DNA of 64,000 nt from Triglochin maritima (lineage: Eukaryota; Streptophyta; Magnoliopsida; Alismatales; Juncaginaceae), in NCBI GenBank assembly GCA_963682175.1, contig OY821782.1, forward strand, positions 32,943,741-33,007,740, given 5' to 3'. Below the pieces are notes generated by a model, which was not told the origin of the DNA, did not search any database, and saw only the letters and a list, made by a program, of their open reading frames with translations. Shown piece after piece: positions 21,009 to 32,149 of this stretch; position 1 is the first letter of the stretch; the number at the start of each line of letters is the position of its first letter. The translations under genes and the position numbers were made by a program.

Positions 21009-22571
21009 TGTTGGCCATTTGGCCTTAATCGGTATTTTGATGATGTAATTAAACCTAATCTTAATTAGGACATGTAGATGAGCACATGTAGTATAATGGT
21101 ATACATGTTGTATTGTGCTAACATCTACATGTGATCAAGACTCAAGAAAGAAGAAAAATCAAGTCAAGACATGTTATCAAGCTAGGATTGAAGACATGTA
21201 ATTTTACCTTTCTTTGAGTATTAGGAACTTATGTGAATTGAGCATAACTTAAGCTAATATGCATGCATTCACACACTAGGTTCCTTGTAGGAGTCACACA
21301 CAAAATATCATATCATTTGGACTCCATTAGATCACCTAAACACCTAAAACATTGGTCGCCAGTCTGCCTGAGTTCGGTCGACCGTTCACCTTTCGGTCGA
21401 CCGGTTATACACAATATTTGTTATACCAGACCAATCAGTTCAACCGATCACACTTCTGTTAAACCGTTTACCCAGACCTGTTCGGTCGACCGGTAGACCT
21501 TCGGTCCACCGTGTCGTTTGCTATTTCTGGTAAAAATACGACCGTTATATTTGTCGTATTATACAACGGTCGTATACACATTTTTTTTCTCTTAATACTC
21601 CCCCAAATACTTTTGAACCGGTCGAACAAAATACCTTGTTCGGTCGACCGTTCTATTAGGGAAAATCTACCTGCTATCGGTCGACACAAGTTTAGTTCAA
21701 CCGATCGAGTTTTCCCTCTACCGAACCCCGTAGTTCGGTCGACTGGTACCTGTTCGGTCGACCGTTTACTTATAGAACTTAAGTGTTAGGTCGACCAGTA
21801 CCTATGTTCGGTCAACCGATCCATTAACTTACTCAAGGGTTCGGTCGACCGTTACACCTTTCGGTCGACCGTTGTTGGAGGGTGTTTTGCAATTCGATTT
21901 TCTGTTTTCTGTACTTTGCATAAACCCCAATCAAATCTTGTCCAAACGGCTAGAAATCTTTAGGAGCTTATAAATAGAGGTTCACACTTAGTTTTTCACA
22001 AGATTTCACAACTGCAAAGTGTCAAACCTATAGTGAGATTTTCCACAACCTCCAGGCTCCAAATTAGCCATCCAAAGCCTAATTTCCACATCATTCATCA
22101 TACAATCATCTAGCAATTGTTGTGCTCAATTAGAGAGTGAATTCCACTCAAGTTACCATTGTTGTAAAGTGAGCAAGGGTTGGTGAAAGCCCAAGACAAA
22201 GAAGTAAGGACTTCGGTGAAAGCCCGAAGTGATTCTCTCGGTTTGTGAGAGGTGGTTCCAAGCTCGGCGAGGGTTGTTCGCGAGCTTGAAGACTTGTAAA
22301 AGGCGTTGCTCCCGGCCCAGAATGGGGAGGCATAGTGAAGACGCAAGAGGGGCTCGAACGGAGATTCGAGAGGTGCTTGTAAGAGAGGACGTAGGCACGG
22401 CCGAACCTCTATAAAACCGACGTGTCTACTTGTGGTTTGCATTACCTTTCTACTTGTGTTTGATTTAGTTTAATTTCCGCTGCATTTCTTTGATCGATCA
22501 ACCAAGTAGTCAATTAGGGTTTTATTGTGATTAGCCTTAATTGTGGACCCATAGGCCCACACGATCCTACA
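21009..22571 (+). repeat. 5' LTR of the Sirevirus-like element (1,563 bp)
   Basis: It begins TGTTGGC and ends CCTACA. It contains the palindrome array (21375-21871), a TATA box at 21969-21976, and a transcribed part with a conserved block around 22230-22420 that also occurs in the LTRs at 33658 and 48226. Open frames within the block on either strand are not genes. Confidence 0.93.
21375..21976 (+). promoter_or_regulatory. CGGTCGACCG array and TATA box in the 5' LTR
   Basis: About 17 full or half copies of CGGTCGACCG lie between 21375-21384 and 21862-21871, often paired 19-20 bp apart. A longer inverted repeat lies inside the array at about 21535-21573 (arms TACGACCGTT and AACGGTCGTA). TATAAATA at 21969-21976 lies 98 bp after the last palindrome. 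Sirevirus LTRs are known to carry multiplied palindromes. A role in transcription control is inferred. Confidence 0.8.
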
Positions 22572-22573
22572 TT

Positions 22574-22586
22574 CGGTATCAGAGCC
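22574..22586 (+). other. Primer-binding site, initiator Met-tRNA type (one mismatch)
   Basis: CGGTATCAGAGCC follows the LTR after two bases. It matches the complement of the initiator Met-tRNA 3' end except for the first base (C for T). The same position in the related minus-strand element at 48211-48223 has the canonical form. Confidence 0.88.
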
Positions 22587-22622
22587 TCGTTCGTTAATTT
22601 TGTTCTTGACCGATAAATTAAT

Positions 22623-23791
22623 ATGGCTCTTAATGCATCCACACCTTTAGAATCATGTAAACCACCTTACTTTGATGGTAATAACTTTAGTTCATGGAAA
22701 TCTAAAATGTCATCATTTCTTAAATCCATGAACATTAACATGTGGTTTATGATTCAAACTCCATATGAATCACCTAGATATGATTTTAGTAAATGGAGTT
22801 TAGAAGATGAGAAAAATGCATCCCTAAATGCTAAGGCTATGAATGTCATATTTTGTGCATTAGGAGATGAAAATTTTAATGTTGTTTGCTCATGTGATAA
22901 TGCTTATTCAATATGGCAAACATTAGAAAAGAATTTTGGTGAAAGAGATTCACCAACCGGGAAGAAGGGAGAAGCAAATCCGAAGGATGTAGCTCAAGCA
23001 AAGAAAATGGAGATTAACTCAACATCTTCATCATCATCAAGCTCATCCGATGGAGAAAGTGAAGATGAGGTATCTTCTAGTTCTTCTTCAAGTAGTAGTT
23101 CAAAAGATAATGCCTATGATTTTAATGAACTACAAAATGCATTTCAAAGATTATTTAAAAAATATAAAGAACTTCACAAGACTAATCAAGTAGCAAATGA
23201 GCAAATCCATGATCTTAAATGTCAAAATGCATCTATCTTAGATGATAAAGTTGATTTGCTTGCTAAAATTGAAGTTCTAACTTTAGAGAATGCATGCTTG
23301 AAGGAAGAGAATCTAAATGTTAAAAATACATCATCTCATGCAATTGATAGTCATATGCTAGAGATTGATACTAATGACTTGCTTATTAAACTTGATAAAT
23401 CTCATTTACAAGCAAGCAATTATTACATGACTTGAATTGCATGAATGAAAAGGTTGCAAATTTAGAGATTCACATGCTTAACATGAATGCAAAGCATACA
23501 TTTATGATTAAAAATCTAAATTGCTTAAATGAATCTCTAGCAACTAAAAACAGTGAACTTAATGCCTTAAATGAAAAGTTGTCAAATAAATTGCATAAGT
23601 TCACACATGGCAATAAAAATAATTTTTATGTTAAAAACGTTCCTATTCAAATTAATGTTAAACATAATTTTCCCATGAAAAAGAAAGTAAGTGTAGAGGT
23701 ACCAAAATCAACTTGGATTTGGGTACCAAAAGCTAAACTTAATGGACCCAAGCAAAAATGGGTACCAAAATCTAAACTTGTAGGAGCTTGA
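22623..23791 (+). pseudogene. Sirevirus-like Gag, shortened and frameshifted
   Basis: This is a retrotransposon capsid-like protein. Frame 1 (22623-23435) starts at ATG 52 bp after the LTR and has the N-terminal Copia Gag signature (PPYFDGNNFSSWKSKM, AYSIWQTLEKNF). It then jumps to a Ser-rich acidic stretch and a coiled-coil. The central Gag domain present in the related copy at 45046-46297 is absent. A 1-nt shift near 23425 moves coding to frame 2 (23432-23791), which ends in WVPK-type repeats (TWIWVPKAKLNG, KWVPKSKLVG), a Sirevirus-like Gag C-terminus. The zinc knuckle is not seen. Confidence 0.8.
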
Positions 23792-24318
23792 GGAGGAGAT
23801 TGGTGGTGACCGGACGAGCCAAAGCGTCAAATTCGAATCCGGTTGCATCACCAAGTCAAGATTGGAGCTAATCAATATTCAAGTTTGGTATAAAATTTCT
23901 ATCTTTGAATTTTCTGAAAAATTAGCTCTAATCTAGTTTAATATGCTTAATTGTCATATCCTTAGATGTTTAATTCATTGAAAATCATTAACCCTATTCA
24001 TTGCAAATCATTTTCCACATCCATTGATTTTAATGTCGTATTCTAAATGGATGTTAGAATAAGGCTTAAATCGAAACTAAATTGAACTTAAATTGAATCA
24101 TACTCATAGTTTCCATCTAGCCTTATTGATAGGGGGATCTTAATTGTTATATCTTTTATTAGAGTAATGAAGTGCAAAATTTAAGGGAAGCAACTTCATT
24201 ACAAATGACATCCTTATTTGAACTTAAATAGTTATATATAATTGTCAATGGAGGAGAAATTTCAATTCATATATTACATTGATTATTGTTTGTTTTTGAT
24301 GGATGTCAAAGGGGGAGG

Positions 24319-24634
24319 AGTAATAGATTAGGGAAACTTGAAATTTACATGATATTGTCAAGATAAACTATGCACATCCATAGGGGGAGCATTTATATGC
24401 ATAGTTTACATATACAAAATTCAAGTATTAGGTTGGTTTAAGATATAAGTTGTCATCATCAAAAAGGGGGAGATTTAAGTAATAGATTAGGGAAACTTGA
24501 AATTTACATGATATTGTGAAGATAAACTATGCACATCCATAGGGAGAGCATTTATATCCATAGTTTACATATACAAAATTCAAGTATTAGGTTGGTTTAA
24601 GATATAGGTTGCCATCATCAAAATGGGGGAGATT
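24319..24634 (+). repeat. Tandem duplication of about 159 bp including the polypurine tract
   Basis: Units 24319-24477 and 24478 to about 24636 are nearly identical. Each ends with a polypurine tract (AAAAAGGGGGAGATT near 24461-24475 and AAATGGGGGAGATT at 24621-24634). Only the second touches the LTR. Two tandem plus-strand priming sites could in principle give alternative ends, but the 3' LTR starts right after the second. Confidence 0.85.
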
Positions 24635-26195
24635 GTTGGCTTTTTGGCCTTAATCCGTATTTTGATGATGTAATTCAACCTAATCTTAATTAGGACATGT
24701 AGATTAGCACATGTAGTATAATGGTATACATGTTGTATTTTTCTAACATCTACAGGTGATCAAGACTCAAGAAAGAAGAAAAATCAAGTCAAGACATGTA
24801 ATCAAGCTAGGATTGAAGACGTAATTTTACCTTTCTTTGAGTATTAGGAACTTATGTGAATTGAGCATAACTTAAGCTAATATGCATGCATTCACACACT
24901 AGGTTCCTTGTAGGAGTCACACACAAAATATCATATCATTTGGACTCCATTAGATCACCTAAACACCTAAAACATTGGTCGCCAGTCTGCCTGAGTTCGG
25001 TCGACCGTTCACCTTTCGGTCGACCGGTTATACACAATATTTGTTATACCAGACCAATCAGTTCAACCGATCACACTTCTGTTAAACCGTTTACCCAGAC
25101 CTGTTCGGTCGACCGGTAGACCTTCGGTCCACCGTGTCGTTTGCTATTTCTGGTAAAAATACGACTGTTATATTTGTCGTATTATACAACGGTCGTATAC
25201 ACATTTTTTTCTCTTAATACTCCCCCAAATACTTTTGAATCGGTCGAACAAAATACCTTGTTCGGTCGACCGTTCTATTAGGGAAAATCTACCTGCTATC
25301 GGTCGACACAAGTTTAGTTCAACCGATCGAGTTTTCCCTCTACCGAACCCCGTAGTTCGGTCGACTGGTACCTGTTCGGTCGACCGTTTACTTATAGAAC
25401 TTAAGTGTTAGGTCGACCAGTACCTATGTTCGGTCAACCGATCCATTAACTTACTCAAGGGTTCGGTCGACCGTTACACCTTTCGGTCGACCGTTGTTGG
25501 AGGGTGTTTTGCAATTCGATTTTCTGTTTTCTGTACTTTGCATAAACCCCAATCAAATCTTGTCCAAACGGCTAGAAATCTTTAGGAGCTTATAAATAGA
25601 GGTTCACACTTAGTTTTTCACAAGATTTCACAACTGCAAAGTGTCAAACCTATAGTGAGATTTTCCACAACCTCCAGGCTCCAAATTAGCCATCCAAAGC
25701 CTAATTTCCACATCATTCATCATACAATCATCTAGCAATTGTTGTGCTCAATTAGAGAGTGAGTTCCACTCATGTTACCATTGTTGTAAAGTGAGCAAGG
25801 GTCTTGCTGAAAGCCCAAGACAAGGAAGCAAGGATTTTGGTGAAAGCCCGAAGTGATTCTCTCGGTTTGTGAGAGGTGGTTCCAAGCTCGGCGAGGGTTG
25901 TTCGCGAGCTTGAAGACTTGTAAAAGGCGTTTCTCCCGGCCCGGAACGGGGAGGCATAGTGAAGACGCAAGAGGGGCTCGAACGGAGATTCGAGAGGTGC
26001 TTGTAAGAGAGGACGTAGGCGCGGCCGAACCTCTATAAAACCGTCGTGTCTACTTGTGGTTTGCATTACCTTTCTACTTGTGTTTGATTTAGTTTAATTT
26101 TCGTTGCATTTCTTTGATCGATCAACCAAGTAGTCAATTAGGGTTTTATTGTGATTAGTCTTAATTGTGGACCGATAGACCCACACGATCCTACA
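24634..26195 (+). repeat. 3' LTR of the Sirevirus-like element (1,562 bp)
   Basis: It is collinear with 21009-22571. The palindrome array runs from 24998-25007 to 25484-25493 and the TATA box is at 25591-25598, again 98 bp after the last palindrome. It ends CCTACA at 26195, followed by the TSD TAACC. Confidence 0.93.
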
Positions 26196-26439
26196 TAACC
26201 TTCCGTTGATCAATTTTTTATGGTAATTTCAAAATCTGTACTTTCCAATTCCAAAGATAACAATGAGAATGAGACAATGATCAAGAAGCTCGAATTAGAT
26301 CCTCACCAGTTATGCTTCATGTAACACTTTATAAAGTGTATCATGGTTATCGACGTGCAAGTGAAGTAAGTGTTTTTTGTATACAATGAAAAGTATTGAA
26401 TAATTTTCTCAAAACTGTAATAAAGTATAATTTTTATAC

Positions 26440-27284
26440 TTGTAGACATCTTTACGATGCCAGAAGGTCAATCTTTCCCGAGGATCAAGTATTTGTATTT
26501 ATCAGTCCATCTACATATATACGGGAATGACGATAAATCGGGTCAACTTAGGACATTCTTTAAAGAAGAAGACAAATGATATTATCTGCTCCCTTATCAT
26601 AAGAGGTAAACTTTGTAATTCAAAGTGAAATTTTATTTTGTAATAAGCTTCTAATTATATATATAACAGGGCTCATTAGATGCTTGTCGTTGTATGCCCC
26701 ACGGCTAATTCGGCATATTGGTTTGATCCGTTGGGGTCGAATAAACCAAGGGACTCAATAAAGAAACTTCTAAATTTGTAAGTCCGTTTAGTCGTGAAAA
26801 AAGTAATTCGTGGATTTTTATTAGTATTATTGAATGATATTTTAAGTTGTGCTACTCAAGGCAATTAAGGTTTATAGAGCTTTAGGTGGTAGGAGAACAA
26901 CCACAAAAGCAGGAATAACATGTCATGGAATGAGAGTACGTTCTATCCCATTTTTGTTAATTAAGTTAGGAACATATATTTAGCGAATTTCAATGTTTGT
27001 AGTACCGGAAGCAGGTTGTAAATACGGAATGTGGTTACTACGTGATGAGATACATAGAGGAAATCCTCGAATTGGCAACTCAAGACGTATGCCTATCCGA
27101 GGTAATGTAGATCGTTATTCAATTGTATAGTTGTAGTTTCAATATTTAGTTATTATTAACATTCACACTTGTATTTTTTTGATAGGTCTTCCCAAAAAGT
27201 AGTGATCCCTTCTCGCAACAGGAGCTCGATGAAACTCGCGACCGATGTGCTCGCTATTTTATCAGAAATATGTTGACGAACTAA
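26440..27284 (+). pseudogene. C48 (Ulp1-like) peptidase remnant of the CACTA element
   Basis: Exon-like blocks separated by introns match the SUMO-protease-like domain found in many plant CACTA genes. Block one ends YYLLPYHKR (near 26580-26605), then GT..AG. Block two has His (26674-26676) directly followed by TAG (26677-26679) where the family has Trp, then VVVCPTANSAYWFDPLG with the catalytic Asp. Block three has GCKYGMWLLRDEI with the putative catalytic Cys at 27017-27019. The last block runs SSDPFSQQELDETRDRCARY and stops at 27282-27284. The nonsense change makes it a pseudogene. The assignment is from motif recognition. Confidence 0.65.
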
Positions 27285-27629
27285 GAGGTTCTCCTGTCAC
27301 TAGCATTTTTTGTAATTTAGTTAACAAGTGCACTTGTATTACAAACCTACAATTTATGCCTTAATATAATCGCCTTAATTTTAGAATGAATTAATGGCAA
27401 GTGTGTTGAATGTCAATTGTGTATGCTTGTATGTTTGTGCATGTATGGTTATATGTTTGTGTTTGTGCAAGTATGCTTGTGTGTTTGTGCTTGTATGTAC
27501 ATGTGGATGAAATTGTGAGTATTTGTGAACAAATTTATAGGTGAACGAATTTGGTGCAGTTCTATGTACACGAATACGATGACTAAAAACAAGTTTGCAG
27601 GATGCTATTTATTTTTTTGTCCAGATTTA

Positions 27630-27996
27630 GGAATAGACGTCGGTTGTTTGTATTAGCCGACATGTATTCCTCTGAAGAAAGGAATAGACGTCGGCTTTAT
27701 GTTGAATCCGACGTCTATACCTAAAGAATATACGTTGTTTGTTAGTTCACCGACGTCTATACCTAAAGAATATACGTCGTCTGTTATTTCACCGACGTCT
27801 ATACCTAAAGAATAGACGTCGGTCTATAGAATGAACAACGTCTATACGTTAAAGAATAGACGTCATCTTATACATACAGACGACGTATATTCTTTAGTTA
27901 TAGACGACAAACACATAGACATCGGATCTGGGAGTGCTTATATCCGACGTATAAAACCCTGTACATCCAACGTATATTCCCTTTTCTGTAGTAGTG
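27630..27996 (+). repeat. CACTA right end: ATAGACGTCGG array and TIR
   Basis: Alternating ATAGACGTCGG and CCGACGTCTAT copies, about a dozen, lie in about 340 bp and finish with the TIR (reverse CACTACTACAGAAAAGGG) at 27996 and the TSD GGT at 27997-27999. Two adjacent units 'ttcaccgacgtctatacc' (near 27750 and 27790) are near-identical, suggesting local amplification. Confidence 0.9.
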
Positions 27997-27999
27997 GGT

Positions 28000-29775
28000 T
28001 CAAGCTCTTTCAGTTTGATCCTTTGAATGAGACGTCTTTGTGTCTAATTCATGAACCTCTCCTTTCATCTTGTGCTCTTTGTGAGGGGGGCCCAAACAAG
28101 AGTATTCTGGCCCCGCGTGGTGTCATGTTCCCTTTCCAAGTGCATTGACCAACTTTTGACGTTCCCATTTGATGTCCTTTGAAAAATGAAGATGAGAACT
28201 TATTTTTGTACATAGTTATATTCAAAAAAAAGAAAAAAAGAAAAAAAGGTATAATAAAAGACTCCATGAGCGAGCATTGATTGTTGTCGGCCCCAACCCT
28301 TGTGTATTTGGATCCTATTTCTTTCACGTATTTGTATCCCTTCTTTAGCATCTCATAGGTTTTGAGGGCATTCAGGTTTGTGTCCATCAACACAACCATG
28401 AACTTCCATTTGCGCTTCACGTTGGTGAAATCTTGTCATTTTCATGCATAAATTCATGTAGTTTTACGCTCACATTCATTGAGGACAATGCATGAAGTAG
28501 GTGTGTGTGTGGGGGGGGGGTTACATATATACATAGTCGAGTCTTTCTCATTTTATTTTGTTTTCTTTTTTTTGTATTGTTAGGGTCATGTTAGTGTGCT
28601 GCATTTAATATCGATATATCTGCTTGCCATGATCCTTGGGTGACTTGTCTTCTTTTGCTTGCCTTGTGCTTTAAAATTTTGACATTTCTTTCAAAATCTT
28701 CATGTGTTTGTGAAAGAAAATGTTTGTGGGTTTTACGTGTGTTTGACATGTGCAAAACCATTGAGACGCAAAGTAAAAAGAAGCTCCCAAAATTGTATTG
28801 AACTTGATGCATTAGGATATCTTGTATACCGGCTTTAGGTCTTATTGAGTCGTTAGGATGCACCCGGATTTTCCCTCGGAGGGCGAGTAATCATAGGGTT
28901 TCAGTACTCAAATATTTAAAGAAGTCCACCCTGAACCTAGTGAGTCAATAATTTGTGTCTGTTAATATAAGGAAGTTTGTTGTAGTCAATGACCCTTTAA
29001 ATCTTGTTGTGAGACATTAAATGTAGGGGTTTTGGTTCATGTGTAGATAAGAAATAAGTGAGTAGGTATTCTCTCTTCTCGCACGGCTCCTATCACTCGG
29101 GAAATTAGGTATGGGGGGACTTTGTGCCTGATACTTTCGTGTCATTTGACTTGGGATGCACCGACCGAACTCCCATTACACGGGTGGTAGGGATTGCCTT
29201 ATGTGGAGATGTAGGGAAAGCTGTACATGATAGTGTAAGTCCTCATTGGCAATGATGCACGAAACCTGACCCTGGGAGAATTACACTCCAACTAGTAAGA
29301 AAGAAAAAGAAAAAAAGAAAAAAATGGTAATGCAAATAAGAACCTTAATGGACTTTACACTTTGTATCACTTGAGGATGTTGAGGTTGTCCATGTATTTC
29401 ACTTCAGTCCTTAATTAACTTGCACTAATGGTTCATTAGGCTAGGTTTGTGGATTGGATACATATATAGAGTCGGCCCGTAGGATTACCATGTCCAGTGA
29501 TCGACAAAATTGAGTCCATCGAGCTGAGTTCTAGATTGAATAATGCATTAATGTTCAGATTTTGTGGGTGTATCCGCTGAAAACCCTCAGGAGACAACAC
29601 TCCTCCTCCTTGGCGACAAGGAGGTTTAACAGCTTGTTGCACATGCTAAGTGCAACCGTGATTCCTATGAAAGTGAGTTAGGATTTCCATGTTTTCCGTA
29701 CGCTTTTTCCTTTCTTTCATTTTTTTCCTTTCTTTGTTTAGATCTGAAGTAGAAAAAGTTAGGTGTGGGGGAATT
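28000..29775 (+). other. Athila-like 3' internal region with polypurine tract
   Basis: It continues the host element after the CACTA insertion and is collinear with 13903-15516. A GTGTGTGTGGGGG run occurs near 28503-28518 and a purine-rich run near 28225-28250. The terminal GTGTGGGGGAATT just before 29776 is the polypurine tract. The frame ending at 28148 may be the tail of the gag-like region that the insertion split. No env-like domain is seen. Confidence 0.75.
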
Positions 29776-30919
29776 TGATTGACATCATTTCATGCATTCA
29801 TTTGTGTCTTATATCCATTATCTTGAACCTAAGCAATGCTATGTAACGAGTTTTATGTTTGAGTTTCAGGAAATAAACAAGATTGAGGAGAAGAGGCATA
29901 AAAGGACCTAAAAGCAAGAAAAAAGACTAAGTTGCAAGACTTATGGACTAACATGCACAAGAGAGGGACCCGAATGTAAAACCGAAGAGCCAATGTGAAA
30001 ATCAAGAAACTCCACACCATCATTAGGAGTATTTTGGCAATTAGATTCGGGCTGACACTCCAATAACCGAACCGAGTGCACCCCATGTGAAGCATTGAAG
30101 AACTAAAGAACATATCCGAAAATTGGTCAGATCTGGGAAAAAGTGACCGCCAATTGGCAGTCCAAGACCACCAATTCGCGGTCCGTTTGTCTCCAAATCC
30201 GACCCGATTTCTCCAGGATATGTATTATGTGTTTATGTATGTTCGGGGAAGGATTCATTAGTCCCACATCGGGGTATTGTCACCGATTACCTTTTTCTAT
30301 GACTATAAATAGAACTCTTCCTCCTCTCTTGTAATACTACCCATTGCTTGGTGTCATTCTCTCTACTTGGAGTAAAGCCTTGGAGCAAAAACTTAAGGTG
30401 GAGAAGAATGCCACTTGTAATGTGAGTCTTGTCAATAAAACAATTCTTCATTGTTTTGTTAGTTTTATATTGTCTTAATTTTGATGCTTGCATGTTTAGT
30501 TTGTTTGTTTTCTTTATCATAGTATAATTAGAATATCTTCCTTTCTTTATATGGTTGTTAGATTAATAATTAGTGAGTAGTTCCATCCCCCTTTGGGGAT
30601 GGAGATAATGTTCATACATGCAATAAATAATGGAAAAGTATGCTTTATTTTGGAATGTGTGGATAAATGTGAAAGTATGCTTGCTTATTTAGAGTAGAAC
30701 ACTTCACTTGATGGGTTTTTCCACAACTATTAGACACCTCCCATGCTTGTTTAGGTTCTGAAATAACCAACTTGTGTATGTGAATGTTAATCAACTAGGG
30801 TAGTGATTGGATTGATAGGTTTGGCCATAACCTTTAGACACTTCCTATACATGAAAACACAACTTACATTTATGCCTATTGAATGCATTCTTCACCATCT
30901 TATTACATGTGTGCACACA

Positions 30920-32149
30920 TGATGCATTGCATACATTGCATCATATGTCTTTCGTTTAGATTACTTTTACATCAATAAATGCTACTAAGGTATGTGTTTA
31001 GTCTTATTTACAGAATACAGAGACCTGAATGCAATTTACCCACATCCCGAGCATAAACGCGTGCAAAAGACTCATTTCTATCATAAAGACCAAGCTCAAG
31101 ATTATTGGGTTTCAAATGGAAATGTATCCAAGCATAAAAGCATTCAAGTCCTAATTACAAAAAGAACAAGGACTTAAGCACAAAAGTAGCCGGGGACTTC
31201 ATTGCAAAAAGTCAAGGACCTAATTGCAAATCACGAGTAGCTTTTATTATCTTGGAGAAAATCTAAAGAAAAATCAATGTACATCTCCAAACATATAAAG
31301 GAATTAATCCGGAGCTCAAAAGAATGGAAAGAATCAATCCAGACGCGCAAAGGAGGATCAAATCATACCATAAACACACAGCAAAAATCCGGATTAAATC
31401 AGAGGAGATTATGCGGCGAAATCGCCGCATATTACATGCATTGTGTGGCGGAAACGCCGCCCCCTTGGCGATCTGTGTGCTCCAATTTTGTCCAGTCGTG
31501 TCTGGACACGTGTACTCTCCAATTCTATACTTAGGTCTCTTGTAACAACTATAAATAGCCCCGAGAACGAGGTTAGAAGGGTCCTTGGCCTTAGACCTAG
31601 TTTTTAGTTGTTGTTTTTATTTGTAGTCTTTTTCTTTGGAGTAATAAAATTCTGCCTTTTATTTCTTGTTTTTAGTTTTCTTTTGTAATGCCTCTAGGAT
31701 CCCTTCTTCCTCCCTCCATGAGTTTCTAACTCTTTCCAAAGGGTGGAGGTGACGGATTTAGGGTGAAGAGAAGATGAATGAATGTTATTATTTTAGGTTC
31801 GTGATTAGTATATTTTGATTAATTGAGTTTATGTTAAATCATTTATCCTGTAATGCTTCATAACTAACATGATTTATTATAAGTTTCTGAATTCTCTAAT
31901 CTAAACCCTAAATCTAAACCTCCACCCAACGTAATTCACTTCTTTGTTCTTGTTTTAATTTTAATTGTTCTTGTTTCTTGCTTTAGATAATTAAAACCCA
32001 AAAATCTCAAAACCCAATCTATTCTTCTCTCCTTCTTTTCCCCAATCGAAATCACACTAATAACAAATCTCTCCCTCCTTGTGTTCGACCCGTATTTGCC
32101 ACGTCTTCATTGACGCCGTGCACTTGCGGTATAAATTTAATTCTCATCA
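30920..32149 (+). mobile_element. Solo LTR of a further family (1,230 bp)
   Basis: It begins TGATGC and ends CATCA, flanked by the TSD ACACA (30915-30919 and 32150-32154). It interrupts the Athila-like LTR between 'gtgtgcacaca' and 'cacactccaccc'. TATAAATA is at 31550-31557 and AATAAAATTC near 31642. No internal coding sequence is present, which is the expected outcome of recombination between two LTRs. The first 27 bases form an imperfect inverted repeat (TGATGCATTG..CATTGCATCA). Confidence 0.9.
31411..31458. promoter_or_regulatory. Two GC-rich palindromes upstream of TATA in the solo LTR
   Basis: 31411-31430 is ATGCGGCGA, AA, TCGCCGCAT: perfect 9-bp arms around two bases. 31447-31458 is GGCG, GAAA, CGCC. 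They end 120 and 92 bp before the TATA box at 31550, a placement like that of the palindromes in the other LTR families here. The stems could also form in RNA if transcription starts upstream. Confidence 0.7.

Larger units (their letters stand above)
21009..26195 (+). mobile_element. Non-autonomous Copia element with gag only (Sirevirus-like)
   Basis: LTRs at 21009-22571 and 24634-26195 have TG..CA ends (TGTTGGC and CCTACA), with the TSD TAACC at 21004-21008 and 26196-26200. A PBS follows the 5' LTR and a polypurine tract precedes the 3' LTR. The internal part (about 2 kb) codes only for a shortened Gag. Protease, integrase, RT and RNase H are absent. The LTRs differ at about 30 positions by eye over 1.56 kb. 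It lies inside the CACTA element, so it is younger than that element's insertion. Mobility would need enzymes from a full-length relative. Confidence 0.93.
20333..27996 (+). mobile_element. CACTA (En/Spm) DNA transposon, internally deleted, with nested Copia element
   Basis: Terminal inverted repeats are CACTAGTGCAG at 20333 and, in reverse, CACTACTACAG ending at 27996. They are flanked by the 3-bp duplication GGT (20330-20332 and 27997-27999), the size expected for CACTA elements. Subterminal arrays of the GACGTC-centred motif lie inside both ends (20370-20660 and 27630-27970). Removing the Copia insertion (21009-26195 plus a 5-bp TSD) leaves about 2.5 kb: a 5' leader-like GC-rich block (20700-20960) and the 3' exons of a C48-peptidase-like gene. 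No TNP2 transposase is present, so it could move only with proteins supplied in trans. Confidence 0.93.

Noticed and set aside
22110..22442. Frames on both strands within the Sirevirus-like LTR (also at 25770-26066)
   Set aside because: They duplicate with the LTR and lie in its transcribed noncoding part. No domain, and the two copies differ by frame-breaking changes.
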